Source of the DNA: Bacteroidia bacterium
GTDB lineage: Bacteria; Bacteroidota; Bacteroidia; UKL13-3
DNA: 64,000 nt
Direction of reading: 5' to 3'
Assembly: GCA_025454875.1 (NCBI GenBank)
Contig: JALONP010000007.1
Coordinates: forward strand, 1-64,000
Position numbers and translations under genes: made by a program. The notes beneath the pieces were generated by a model, which worked only from the letters and a program-made list of their open reading frames with translations, made no database searches and was not told the origin of the DNA. Shown one piece after another: positions 46,637 to 54,039 of this stretch. The stretch's first letter is position 1, and the number at the start of each line of letters is the position of its first letter.

Positions 46637-47653
46637 CTAAGGTTGTATAACCAATTTGTATATAGAAGATTCAATTACTATATAATATACTCCATTTCCA
46701 AATTCAGATAATGCAATTTCTTCTTCATTGCTTTCTGCAATGGAAGATTGAACCAATACTCCTAATGTATTGTAGAGTTCATACTTTTTGCTTTTAGCAT
46801 TTTTTATAACACAAAAGGAAGATGCAGGATTGGGAAAAACGGTTATTGCCCGTTGTTGTATGGTTTCGTCAATGGCAGTTTTGATACCACATACTTTTGT
46901 TAGGGTATCAATCTGCTTCGCAATAAAATCTGTGGCTCTATCTCGGTCGCCATCTCTATACACCCGAATACAACTTGGGGCTCCGTTGTGGCAACCACTC
47001 CAAAACGAAGGGAGATTATTTTTTGAGTAAAGAGAGTCTGGTATCGGAAAACTGTAACTTGAAAAACCATCTCCGGGCAAACCAATAAGATACCAGCGCC
47101 CATCATCACATTTGTGTAGTTGAAAATAATGTGCAATTAAACTTTCGAACCACATTGTCCATGTTTCACCACCATCAAACGACCGAATTAAAGAAGAAGT
47201 GTAGTATCCATCAAACAATACAAATAAGCTGTCGTTTAACAACTGCATTTGGTTGATGCTTTTTCTTTCGGAAGCGTTAAAGTAAGAAGAATCAATTGTC
47301 CAGGTAGTTCCTGCATCGAGGGTTTTATATAAATACGTTTGCCCACCTATGTACATCCGACCAACTAAAACGTAACCCTTTTGTTCATTAACAAAATCTA
47401 CATCACGTATATAATAGGTTGTATCTCCAATAATTGTAAAGTCTTTGATAGGGATGATTGAGCTTGTGTTTTGCTTATACAACACCCTTTTACCCGCAAT
47501 ATAAGTGGCGTTTGCGCTTATGGGATAAAAGGTCGAGTCTCTAAAGAAATAATCTCGTTGTGCAGAAGTGTTTTTACAAAAGCAAAAGGTTAGCAACAGA
47601 ATGAGTAAACCCCATCGTTTTTGAAAGTAATGGAAACAAGCAGTGTTATTCAT
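46637..47653 (-). CDS. BNR/sialidase-like repeat secreted protein with T9SS sorting domain
   Basis: Exported 338-residue protein. Signal peptide ends near KNTSAQ. The body shows BNR/photosynthesis-stability-like repeats of a beta-propeller: LYKTLDAGTTWTIDSS and LIRSFDGGETWTMWF (the S/T-x-DGGxTW signature). The C-terminus (VFPNPASSFCVIKN ... FGNGVYYIVIESS) is a type A T9SS domain. It overlaps the upstream lipoprotein gene by 4 bp (ATGA), so they are coupled. Ligand unknown; true catalytic sialidase residues are not apparent. Confidence 0.8.
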   Translation of the reverse strand: MNNTACFHYFQKRWGLLILLLTFCFCKNTSAQRDYFFRDSTFYPISANATYIAGKRVLYKQNTSSIIPIKDFTIIGDTTYYIRDVDFVNEQKGYVLVGRMYIGGQTYLYKTLDAGTTWTIDSSYFNASERKSINQMQLLNDSLFVLFDGYYTSSLIRSFDGGETWTMWFESLIAHYFQLHKCDDGRWYLIGLPGDGFSSYSFPIPDSLYSKNNLPSFWSGCHNGAPSCIRVYRDGDRDRATDFIAKQIDTLTKVCGIKTAIDETIQQRAITVFPNPASSFCVIKNAKSKKYELYNTLGVLVQSSIAESNEEEIALSEFGNGVYYIVIESSIYKLVIQP

Positions 47654-48255
47654 TCTAAAAACAGATTATCGGCATTTATATAAATAATGTTCACTTGGTT
47701 TTGTCCACGGCTTTGTGCATTTCTGTTTACTTCTTTTAAAAACCGTTTGGTTTGTCTTTTCATGAACTTGGTCCAAAAGACCAACACCATTGGTTTTGAA
47801 GCATTTGCATATGTTTTTTCGTTCGCTGGCTGGATACAATTTTTGATATCATATAAGGAGATAGCACTATCTATTGGTGCTTGTTCACGTGGTGGAAACA
47901 CATCCATATTGCCATTGCGGTTCCATTTTAAATTGGGAAAACCACCGGCATAACAATTGATTTGAAAAGAAACCGGATAACTGCTGTTCGTAAAATAAAG
48001 GGCTTGGAGCGGTTGGGCATGGTTATTTTTTTGTGCATCTGATTGAATTCCTCGCAACGTATTTTTGTAACATCCTGTATCAAGGATAAAAGACGACCCG
48101 TTCGGAATTCCCCATTTTTGGGCAAGGGCATTTATTTCTTGTGGGGTGATGGGTTTTGGGTTTCGTATGCCAACAACTCCATAATAGATTGATGAGCATG
48201 ATTGCAGCAACGCAATCGGTATAACCAAAAAAGCAAAACGAAAGGTTATATTCAT
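47650..48255 (-). CDS. Lipoprotein, hypothetical
   Basis: Predicted lipoprotein of 201 residues. The leader is MNITFRFAFLVIPIALLQSC, with Cys20 as lipobox. The mature part has SSFILDTGCYKN, a few more Cys, and near the C-terminus KPMVLVFWTKFMKRQTKRFLKEVNRNAQ followed by VNIIYINADNLFLE. That last region has the alternating strand-helix-strand pattern of a thioredoxin-like fold but no CxxC motif. The ATG at 48255 is chosen over a TTG at 48258. It is the first gene of a two-gene unit with the BNR-repeat protein. Confidence 0.6.
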   Translation of the reverse strand: MNITFRFAFLVIPIALLQSCSSIYYGVVGIRNPKPITPQEINALAQKWGIPNGSSFILDTGCYKNTLRGIQSDAQKNNHAQPLQALYFTNSSYPVSFQINCYAGGFPNLKWNRNGNMDVFPPREQAPIDSAISLYDIKNCIQPANEKTYANASKPMVLVFWTKFMKRQTKRFLKEVNRNAQSRGQNQVNIIYINADNLFLE

Positions 48256-48340
48256 CAAACTAAGGTAGCCAAATTTATCTATAAATAAGAAGTTGCACCC
48301 AAGTTTGAAACTAATGCTAGGGTTGATTGAGTGTTTGTTA

Positions 48341-48994
48341 TTACATCATCATAAACCACTTGTTTTTTACAGCAAGCATCACAGCTTGGGTTTTACTGCT
48401 TACATGAAGTTTTTGGTATATTTTGGTAATATGTGTACGAACGGTGTGTGGGCTGATGAATAGCTTGTCGGCAACACCTTTGTAATCTAATCCTTCTACT
48501 AGTCCTTTAAGGATATCCATTTCCCTGGCAGAAAGAACGGTTTCTTCTTTTTGCTTTGCTTCTACTTTGGCGTTCATTAATAATTGCAAAGCTTTGCGCG
48601 CAATACGTGGACTCATGGGCGAACCACCAAATTCAACAATTTGCCAAAGTGCGTCTACAATTTTATCTACATTTTCATCTTTAAGTAAATACCCTATTGC
48701 ACCAGCCTTAATGGCTTCAAAAATTTTATCATCATCATCAAAAACGGTAAGCATTAAAAACTTGGTTTCAGGATAGAGGCTTGCGGCAATATTTACAGCC
48801 TCTATTCCATTCATAATAGGCATGTCAATATCCATCAGCACAACATCAACCAATTGTTTTTCTGCTTTTATTTTATTTAAAAAGTCTTCACCATTTGCAG
48901 CTAAAAAGGCCACATCGATATCTTTTAAAAAACTCAATTTTTCTTGTAACGAAACCCTGTTGGGTTGTTTATCGTCAACAATTGCAATGCGCAT
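48341..48994 (-). CDS. LuxR/NarL-family response regulator
   Basis: Two-component response regulator of 217 residues. The receiver domain (MRIAIVDDKQPNRVSL ... VDVVLMDIDMPIMNG, phosphoacceptor Asp in MDID) is followed by a LuxR-type helix-turn-helix (LSAREMDILKGLVEGLDYKGVADKLFISPHTVRTHITKIYQKL). The start at 48994 (MRIAIVDD) is chosen because a candidate promoter, shared in layout with three target units, puts the transcript start near 49009, after an upstream in-frame ATG at 49015. Its cognate kinase gene ends 66 bp upstream on the same strand. It is the likely regulator of the four palindrome-containing promoters in 49-54 kb, including its own; this is an inference. Confidence 0.88.
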   Translation of the reverse strand: MRIAIVDDKQPNRVSLQEKLSFLKDIDVAFLAANGEDFLNKIKAEKQLVDVVLMDIDMPIMNGIEAVNIAASLYPETKFLMLTVFDDDDKIFEAIKAGAIGYLLKDENVDKIVDALWQIVEFGGSPMSPRIARKALQLLMNAKVEAKQKEETVLSAREMDILKGLVEGLDYKGVADKLFISPHTVRTHITKIYQKLHVSSKTQAVMLAVKNKWFMMM

Positions 48995-49015
48995 AATCTG
49001 TTTAATTGTTTCCAT

Positions 49016-49064
49016 CAAAAGTGCTGTTATGTTGGATGGCTATCAATACTGCAAATGCGCTATT
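49016..49064 (-). promoter_or_regulatory. Regulon box A: palindrome plus -7 box before the response regulator
   Basis: On the minus strand AATAGCGCATTTGCAGTATT covers 49064-49045. Its core GCATTTG and outer AATA...GTATT match the other three boxes. CACTTTTG (CAnnTTTG) then ends at 49016, putting TTTG at 26-29 nt after the palindrome, as in the others. The palindrome overlaps the kinase gene stop codon, so the regulator can be transcribed separately. Confidence 0.65.
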
Positions 49065-52047
49065 TTAGTACAATAGTTAATACTGTCCCTTTTCCAGGTT
49101 CAGAAGCTACAATAAGCTCTGCATTTGTTTCTTTTGCTCGAGCTTCCATGTTTATTAAGCCATAATGGCCTTTTTGTTTGGCTTGTTCCCAATCAAATCC
49201 AATCCCATCATCTTTAATAGAAAAAGCAAGGAGTGCTTTTTCATCGGATTGAAAGTGGATATGAACATTTTTACTTTGGGCGTGTTTCAAACAATTGTTA
49301 AACGCTTCTTGGCATACACGAAACACATTAAGCGCAACTGCTGGAGACAATACCTTATTGGGTAATATCTGTTCCGTAAAATGTACGTGAATTGTTCGAT
49401 CAAACTCCAACATTTTAAGTGCAAATTGCTTAAAGCGATCAGCAAAATCATCAACCTTTAAGCTGGTATTACTAATGGCCCAAATGGTTTGTCGTAGTGT
49501 TAAAATTGCATTTCGTCCGGCTTCGCTCATGGCTTGTAGGCGTTGTTGTTCATCTTGTTCCGTTAATCTATCGGGGTGTTGCAACATCCACTCTACATTG
49601 GTAATCAAATAGCTTAATTGGGCACCCACATTATCATGCAAATCGCGCGAAATGCGTAAACGCTCCTGCTCCAGCTTTTGTTGCAATTCTAATTCGCGCT
49701 GTAACTTGCGCTGTTGGCGCAAATTGTATGCATAAAACGCGCCACCTACTGCTACAAAACCAAGCAAGCCCATTAGCCAATAAAACCAAGTACGTTTCCA
49801 AAATGGGGGGATAATTGAAATGAAAATATTGCGAGGTTGTTTATTCCAAAAGCCATCGGCATTGGCAGCCATCACTTCAAATACATAATTACCCGGAGGC
49901 AAATTGGCGTAACGAGCAAAATGCTTTGTTCCGCTTTGAATCCAGTTATTATCATAACCAGCTAGTCGGTATTGATAGATATTGTTTTCGGGTTGGCTGA
50001 ATTCCAATGCCGAAAAATCGAACGACAGCGTGTTTTCTAAATAAGACAATGTGAGCGATGTGATTTCATTGTAAGCAGTATCGCTTTTGTAGGGCATGTC
50101 GCCCAATAGTATTTCGTTGATGGAAATTTGTGGGGCATTTTTATTTTCAATTACATGGCTTGGGTCAATTACATTAATTCCGTTTACACCCCCAAAGTAC
50201 AATAAGCCCTTTTCATCTTTATAATACGCTCCTGTGTTAAATTCGTTGCTTTGTAACCCATCTTTAACGCCATAGTGTTTAAAGGTTTGGGTTAATGGAT
50301 TATAAACAGATAAGCCTTTGTTATGGCTCATCCAAATCTTTCCGTTGTTATCTTCTAAAATGCCATAAATAAAATCATCGGGTAAATCTTGTGGTGCTTC
50401 ATAGCGTTTTATTACGGAACCATTGGGTTTCAAATGATACAAACCACTGTTACCACCAAGCCATAATGATTGCTTATTGTGTGTAAGACAAATGGATTTT
50501 ACTGTTAGCGAATAAGGAAGTTGTTTAATGCGCTTTGTAATGGGATTGAACTGAAGAAGATGCTGCGTTGTTCCTACCCACCAAACACTATCATTTGCAA
50601 TTTGAAAGGTAGTAAGGTAGTGTTTGCTCAACTCAAATTGATGAATGGTTTTTAATTTAAATTCTTGTTGAATTTCAAATAAATAAGCATCAGCCGACAA
50701 ATACACTTTTCCTTTATTGATTCTCAATACAGGGTATCCAATACCGCGTTGCTTTTGGGCCTTATAAATTTTTTCGGTGTAAACAACTTTTTGGGTGCGC
50801 AAGTTCATCACCATTAAATTCTCGTTTTGCACGAAATATAAATGGTTATTAAAAGTAATAAGCCCAAGGATATTGGTGGATATTTTATTTGGTAATTTAA
50901 AATGAGGTGTTTGTCCATTGTTGAGATACCAAACCATTCCCCCTTCATATAAGCCTGAAAAAACAGTGCCAACAGTATCGGTGCTAATGGCTTTAACCAA
51001 GCTGCTTCCTCCTGCTATTACGGGCAAATGTTTAAACTTATTATTTTGTGGTGACAAACATTTTGCTCCATCACCATTGGTGCATATCCACAGGTTGTTC
51101 GAATGGTCTATGTATAAATTTTGAACATAATAAAATCCAACTTTTTGCTTTTTATCGAATGATACAATATGCTCTTCGAACCGATTGGTGACGGTATCAA
51201 ATACAAAAAGGCCGGTATTATTTCCCATCCAAATTTTTCCTTGCCACCAAACCATTGAGGTAAAGTTACTTTTTTCAGTAGGGAATAAAGAGCCTTGTAA
51301 AGGCTTATATTTTATAGTATTCGAATTCACATCGTAATAGGTCATTTGCTTATCTGCATAAATACAAATAGTACTATCATTGTAAAGCATGATGCTATTA
51401 GTGTGTTTACTTCGGCCATAAACCAAATTCACTTCTTTGGTGTCAATATTTAACCTAAACCAACTGCTGGTGCTATCATTAAAATACCCAACAATGTATT
51501 TGCCTACAATAAAACCCTTGCGGAAAGAAGATACTTGAAACGTGCTTTTAGAAATATTGATGGTATGAAGCAATTGCAAGGTATTGTTAGAAAAGCATTG
51601 CAATTGTTGGGTATTGGTAATGCACCACATATTGCCATCATGGTCCTGGCCTATGAGTGTGGCATAGCTATCGCCATTATTAAAGCTGTCGGGAAAAATG
51701 TGTACGTTGTAAAAATTATTTTTTGCACGGTTGTAAACACTTATCCCTTTATTGTGCGAAATCCATAACTGATGATTTTTAGTTTCGAGGAAGTGAAATG
51801 CAGAGTTGCCTAAAATAGATGCCGTATCAAATTGGCTAAATTTATAATGGTGCATTTTATATCCATCAAATCGGTCAATACCATCGGCTGTGCCAAACCA
51901 CATAAAGCCTTTATAATCTTGAAAAACATCCCAAACGGTATTTTGGGCAAGGCCATTATCAACTGTGTATGAGGTGTAATTACGCTGCAATTGCGCAAAG
52001 CAAGCAACAGAAAAGGCAAGCAGCAGATAAGTAAATACAAACTTCAT
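49060..52047 (-). CDS. Hybrid-type sensor histidine kinase with two-component propeller sensor
   Basis: Membrane sensor kinase of 995 residues. The signal peptide ends near VACFAQ. The large periplasmic part has Reg_prop beta-propeller repeats (VWDVFQDYKGFMWFGTADGIDRFDGYKMHHY, LWISHNKGISVYNR, ILEDNNGKIWMSHNKGLSVYNP) and then a Y_Y_Y domain (LEFSQPENNIYQYRLAGYDNNWIQSG ... YANLPPGNYVFEVMAANADG). A membrane helix (FYWLMGLLGFVAVGGAFYAY) is followed by a coiled coil, the HisKA_3 phosphoacceptor (RISRDLHDNVGAQLSYLI) and a HATPase domain (DDGIGFDWEQAKQKGHYGLINMEARAKE). No receiver is fused; the response regulator gene follows on the same strand. The ATG at 52047 is preferred to an upstream start at 52086. 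Confidence 0.9.
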   Translation of the reverse strand: MKFVFTYLLLAFSVACFAQLQRNYTSYTVDNGLAQNTVWDVFQDYKGFMWFGTADGIDRFDGYKMHHYKFSQFDTASILGNSAFHFLETKNHQLWISHNKGISVYNRAKNNFYNVHIFPDSFNNGDSYATLIGQDHDGNMWCITNTQQLQCFSNNTLQLLHTINISKSTFQVSSFRKGFIVGKYIVGYFNDSTSSWFRLNIDTKEVNLVYGRSKHTNSIMLYNDSTICIYADKQMTYYDVNSNTIKYKPLQGSLFPTEKSNFTSMVWWQGKIWMGNNTGLFVFDTVTNRFEEHIVSFDKKQKVGFYYVQNLYIDHSNNLWICTNGDGAKCLSPQNNKFKHLPVIAGGSSLVKAISTDTVGTVFSGLYEGGMVWYLNNGQTPHFKLPNKISTNILGLITFNNHLYFVQNENLMVMNLRTQKVVYTEKIYKAQKQRGIGYPVLRINKGKVYLSADAYLFEIQQEFKLKTIHQFELSKHYLTTFQIANDSVWWVGTTQHLLQFNPITKRIKQLPYSLTVKSICLTHNKQSLWLGGNSGLYHLKPNGSVIKRYEAPQDLPDDFIYGILEDNNGKIWMSHNKGLSVYNPLTQTFKHYGVKDGLQSNEFNTGAYYKDEKGLLYFGGVNGINVIDPSHVIENKNAPQISINEILLGDMPYKSDTAYNEITSLTLSYLENTLSFDFSALEFSQPENNIYQYRLAGYDNNWIQSGTKHFARYANLPPGNYVFEVMAANADGFWNKQPRNIFISIIPPFWKRTWFYWLMGLLGFVAVGGAFYAYNLRQQRKLQRELELQQKLEQERLRISRDLHDNVGAQLSYLITNVEWMLQHPDRLTEQDEQQRLQAMSEAGRNAILTLRQTIWAISNTSLKVDDFADRFKQFALKMLEFDRTIHVHFTEQILPNKVLSPAVALNVFRVCQEAFNNCLKHAQSKNVHIHFQSDEKALLAFSIKDDGIGFDWEQAKQKGHYGLINMEARAKETNAELIVASEPGKGTVLTIVLK

Positions 52048-52060
52048 TGGCAGGGTTAAA

Positions 52061-52109
52061 AATACAGCATATGACGTATTTCCCAAATTTTGATTTTAAA
52101 AGTTCTTTG
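52061..52109 (+). promoter_or_regulatory. Regulon box B: palindrome plus -7 element before a T9SS gene
   Basis: AATACAGCATATGACGTATT at 52061-52080 is followed by GTTCTTTG ending at 52109, so TTTG is again 26-29 nt after the palindrome. The T9SS gene ATG comes 57 nt after the palindrome. The site lies in the divergent region with the kinase gene, but the spacing fits only rightward transcription. Confidence 0.65.
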
Positions 52110-52137
52110 CCGTATCACAATCTATAAAACAAACATT

Positions 52138-53163
52138 ATGAAAAAACAACTACTTACAATTACGAGTATGCTATTATTTACAGTAGGAGCATTTGCTCAA
52201 TTTAACGCAGCACAAATTTGGAACTTAAATCGCTATGTAGATCCAATGCCGCACAACGCCATTAACATAGCGGGAATCACAATGGGCGGTATCATCTATA
52301 ATCAAGCAGGAGTTCCAACCGCAGGATTAACAACCAACCCTGCACCTTTTCCAAAATTTCGTATTACTAGCACTGTAACAGGTAATAAATTAGTATGCAT
52401 TTCGGCTGAACAAGAAGATAACGACCCATGGGAAGAAAAAGAACGTGCCACTTTTGAAAGTGATGGAACCAATGATACTACCGTTACAGTTGAAGAAAGC
52501 AATAATGGATCGGCATTTACAAATACAGCAAAAGTAGTTATTGAGCGCGGCTCAAATCCCAATCAATATACCATACTGCAATATAGATTTAGAAACAACG
52601 ATACTTGGGTTTTAGATAGTAAATTGTTTCATTATTTAACCAACGGACGAATTGATTCCCTTGTAAGCTATAGATACACTGGGACAGACTCAACTAAGAA
52701 TGCTGTTAGAACGTTTTACTACTCGAATGGATTAGACTCTGTATTAGATAATTCATTAAATGTGATTTCAGGTCAATTTGTAGTAAATGGGAGATTTTTG
52801 GTATTGCAAAAAGAAAACGGAAAGACGAAACAATGGGCGCTTGAAAGTCGCCAAACTGAAACTGAACCATTTCAACGCGGTGGCACTATTTTATATAGCA
52901 ACGGCCCTGCATCTTCTTTAAGTGAGGTTACAAAAGGAAATCAGTTTTCAATTTACCCCAACCCTTCCACATCAACTATCAAATTGAATTTTACCGAAAA
53001 CGCATCGGTTCAAAACATCGTTATTTTAAACAGTAATGGTCAAAAATTAATTGAACAAAAAGAAGCAACCGGTATTGATGTAAGCGAACTTTCTGCAGGT
53101 TTATATTTTGTACAAGTAACAACAAACAAAGGAGTCTCTACTCAAAAATTCATCAAAAACTAA
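52138..53163 (+). CDS. Secreted protein with T9SS sorting domain, hypothetical
   Basis: Exported 341-residue protein. Signal peptide MKKQLLTITSMLLFTVGAFAQ. The mature part is beta-rich and of unknown family (FRITSTVTGNKLVCISAEQEDNDPWEEKERATF), with a repeated SLVSYRYTGTDSTKNAVRTFYYSNGLDSVLDNS stretch. The C-terminus (FSIYPNPSTSTIKLNF ... ELSAGLYFVQVTTNKG) is a type A T9SS domain. The ATG at 52138 replaces an upstream extension that has no signal peptide and lies over the promoter. It is the first putative target of the adjacent two-component system and has its own terminator. Confidence 0.83.
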   Translation: MKKQLLTITSMLLFTVGAFAQFNAAQIWNLNRYVDPMPHNAINIAGITMGGIIYNQAGVPTAGLTTNPAPFPKFRITSTVTGNKLVCISAEQEDNDPWEEKERATFESDGTNDTTVTVEESNNGSAFTNTAKVVIERGSNPNQYTILQYRFRNNDTWVLDSKLFHYLTNGRIDSLVSYRYTGTDSTKNAVRTFYYSNGLDSVLDNSLNVISGQFVVNGRFLVLQKENGKTKQWALESRQTETEPFQRGGTILYSNGPASSLSEVTKGNQFSIYPNPSTSTIKLNFTENASVQNIVILNSNGQKLIEQKEATGIDVSELSAGLYFVQVTTNKGVSTQKFIKN

Positions 53164-53225
53164 TCGAGCCTGTATTACTGCTTGTATGAAAATGCAGTAG
53201 TAACGTAGCGTTAGATTTGTGTAAG

Positions 53226-53255
53226 GCCGTATCATTAAAATGATGCGGCTTTTTT
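53226..53255 (+). terminator. Terminator after T9SS gene
   Basis: GCCGTATCAT at 53226-53235 pairs with ATGATGCGGC at 53240-53249 (one G-U pair) around a TAAA loop, then T6. It shares the stretch AAGGCCGTATCA with the terminator at 56564. Confidence 0.85.
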
Positions 53256-53377
53256 ATGTAATACTTTTATGGTGCCACTTGCACAGATATTCAATCCATT
53301 CTGTTCGTCAGCGGCATTATGCCATCTAAGATTTACACCCAACACAGACGCCTACTTTGTAAATCAAGATGGTATAA

Positions 53378-53426
53378 AATACAGCATTTGTCGTATTGAT
53401 AGGCAGAGTAAATACAAACATTTTTG
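53378..53426 (+). promoter_or_regulatory. Regulon box C: palindrome plus -7 element before a lipoprotein gene
   Basis: AATACAGCATTTGTCGTATT at 53378-53397 is followed by CATTTTTG ending at 53426 (TTTG at 26-29 nt). The lipoprotein ATG comes 57 nt after the palindrome. Confidence 0.7.
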
Positions 53427-53454
53427 TACCGTACAAACTAACAAACACAATCAA

Positions 53455-53907
53455 ATGAAAAAACTAATCATCCCAATACTTTTGCTCGCAATGGTTGCTT
53501 GCAAAAAAGAAGAAGATAAAAAGGAAGAGGTAAAACCAGATCCGAATGCACCAGTTGCGTTTACTAAAGAGGCAGCGGTTGGAACATGGCAAATCAACAA
53601 ATTTGAGGAGTATGCTATTCCAAGCGACACAATTAAGTTTACCTTTAATGTTCCAGCAGGGCAAGGTACTTTTACATTAGGTAGTGATAATTCTTATTCT
53701 ACTGTTTTGCCTCTTGGATCAGATAATGGAACATACATTATTGGAAAACTCAATGGAAAGGATTTATTAATTTTATTAGAAACTGGAAAACAGCCAGACA
53801 CTAATGAAGTTGTGTTATTCACTAAGTCTTCATTTGTAATCAGTAATAAAGATGCTGAAACAAGAAAAGGAAGTAATGATTACTCAAAAGGATATTTAAG
53901 CAGATAG
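53455..53907 (+). CDS. Lipoprotein, hypothetical
   Basis: Predicted lipoprotein of 150 residues: MKKLIIPILLLAMVACKKEEDKKEE (Cys17 lipobox), a charged linker, then a lipocalin-like beta domain (AAVGTWQINKFEEYAIPSDTIKFTFNV ... YSTVLPLGSDNGTYIIGKLNGKDLLILL). The GTWQ(I/L)xK opening resembles lipocalin-like DUFs, but no family is claimed. The frame is open for a further 62 codons upstream, but that part covers the promoter and lacks a signal peptide. It is followed at once by a terminator and is the second putative regulon target. Confidence 0.75.
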   Translation: MKKLIIPILLLAMVACKKEEDKKEEVKPDPNAPVAFTKEAAVGTWQINKFEEYAIPSDTIKFTFNVPAGQGTFTLGSDNSYSTVLPLGSDNGTYIIGKLNGKDLLILLETGKQPDTNEVVLFTKSSFVISNKDAETRKGSNDYSKGYLSR

Positions 53908-53926
53908 AGTTTTGCCAATTCAAACG

Positions 53927-53952
53927 AAAAGCCACCATTGTGTGGCTTTTTT
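53927..53952 (+). terminator. Terminator after lipoprotein gene
   Basis: AAAAGCCAC at 53927-53935 pairs with GTGGCTTTT at 53942-53950 with a 6-nt loop, followed by TT. It lies 20 nt after the lipoprotein stop and just before regulon box D. Confidence 0.8.
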
Positions 53953-53963
53953 ATGCTTACCAA

Positions 53964-54012
53964 AATACAGCATTTGCTGTATTGCCAGCCAAGCATTGCA
54001 AATCCAATTTTG
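53964..54012 (+). promoter_or_regulatory. Regulon box D: perfect palindrome plus -7 element
   Basis: AATACAGCATTTGCTGTATT at 53964-53983 is a perfect 9-bp inverted repeat about a TT centre. CAATTTTG ends at 54012 (TTTG at 26-29 nt after it). The ATG at 54040 comes 56 nt after the palindrome. Confidence 0.72.
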
Positions 54013-54039
54013 TCTCACACAAATTAAACAACACTACAT

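Noticed and set aside
52045-52080. Box B also driving the kinase gene leftwards
   Set aside because: Read leftwards, TTTG falls at 20-23 nt rather than 26-29, and overlaps the kinase coding region, so the geometry does not fit.
53269-53454. N-terminal 62-codon extension of the lipoprotein at 53455
   Set aside because: The extension covers the regulon box and -7 element, has no signal peptide and would hide an ideal lipoprotein leader.
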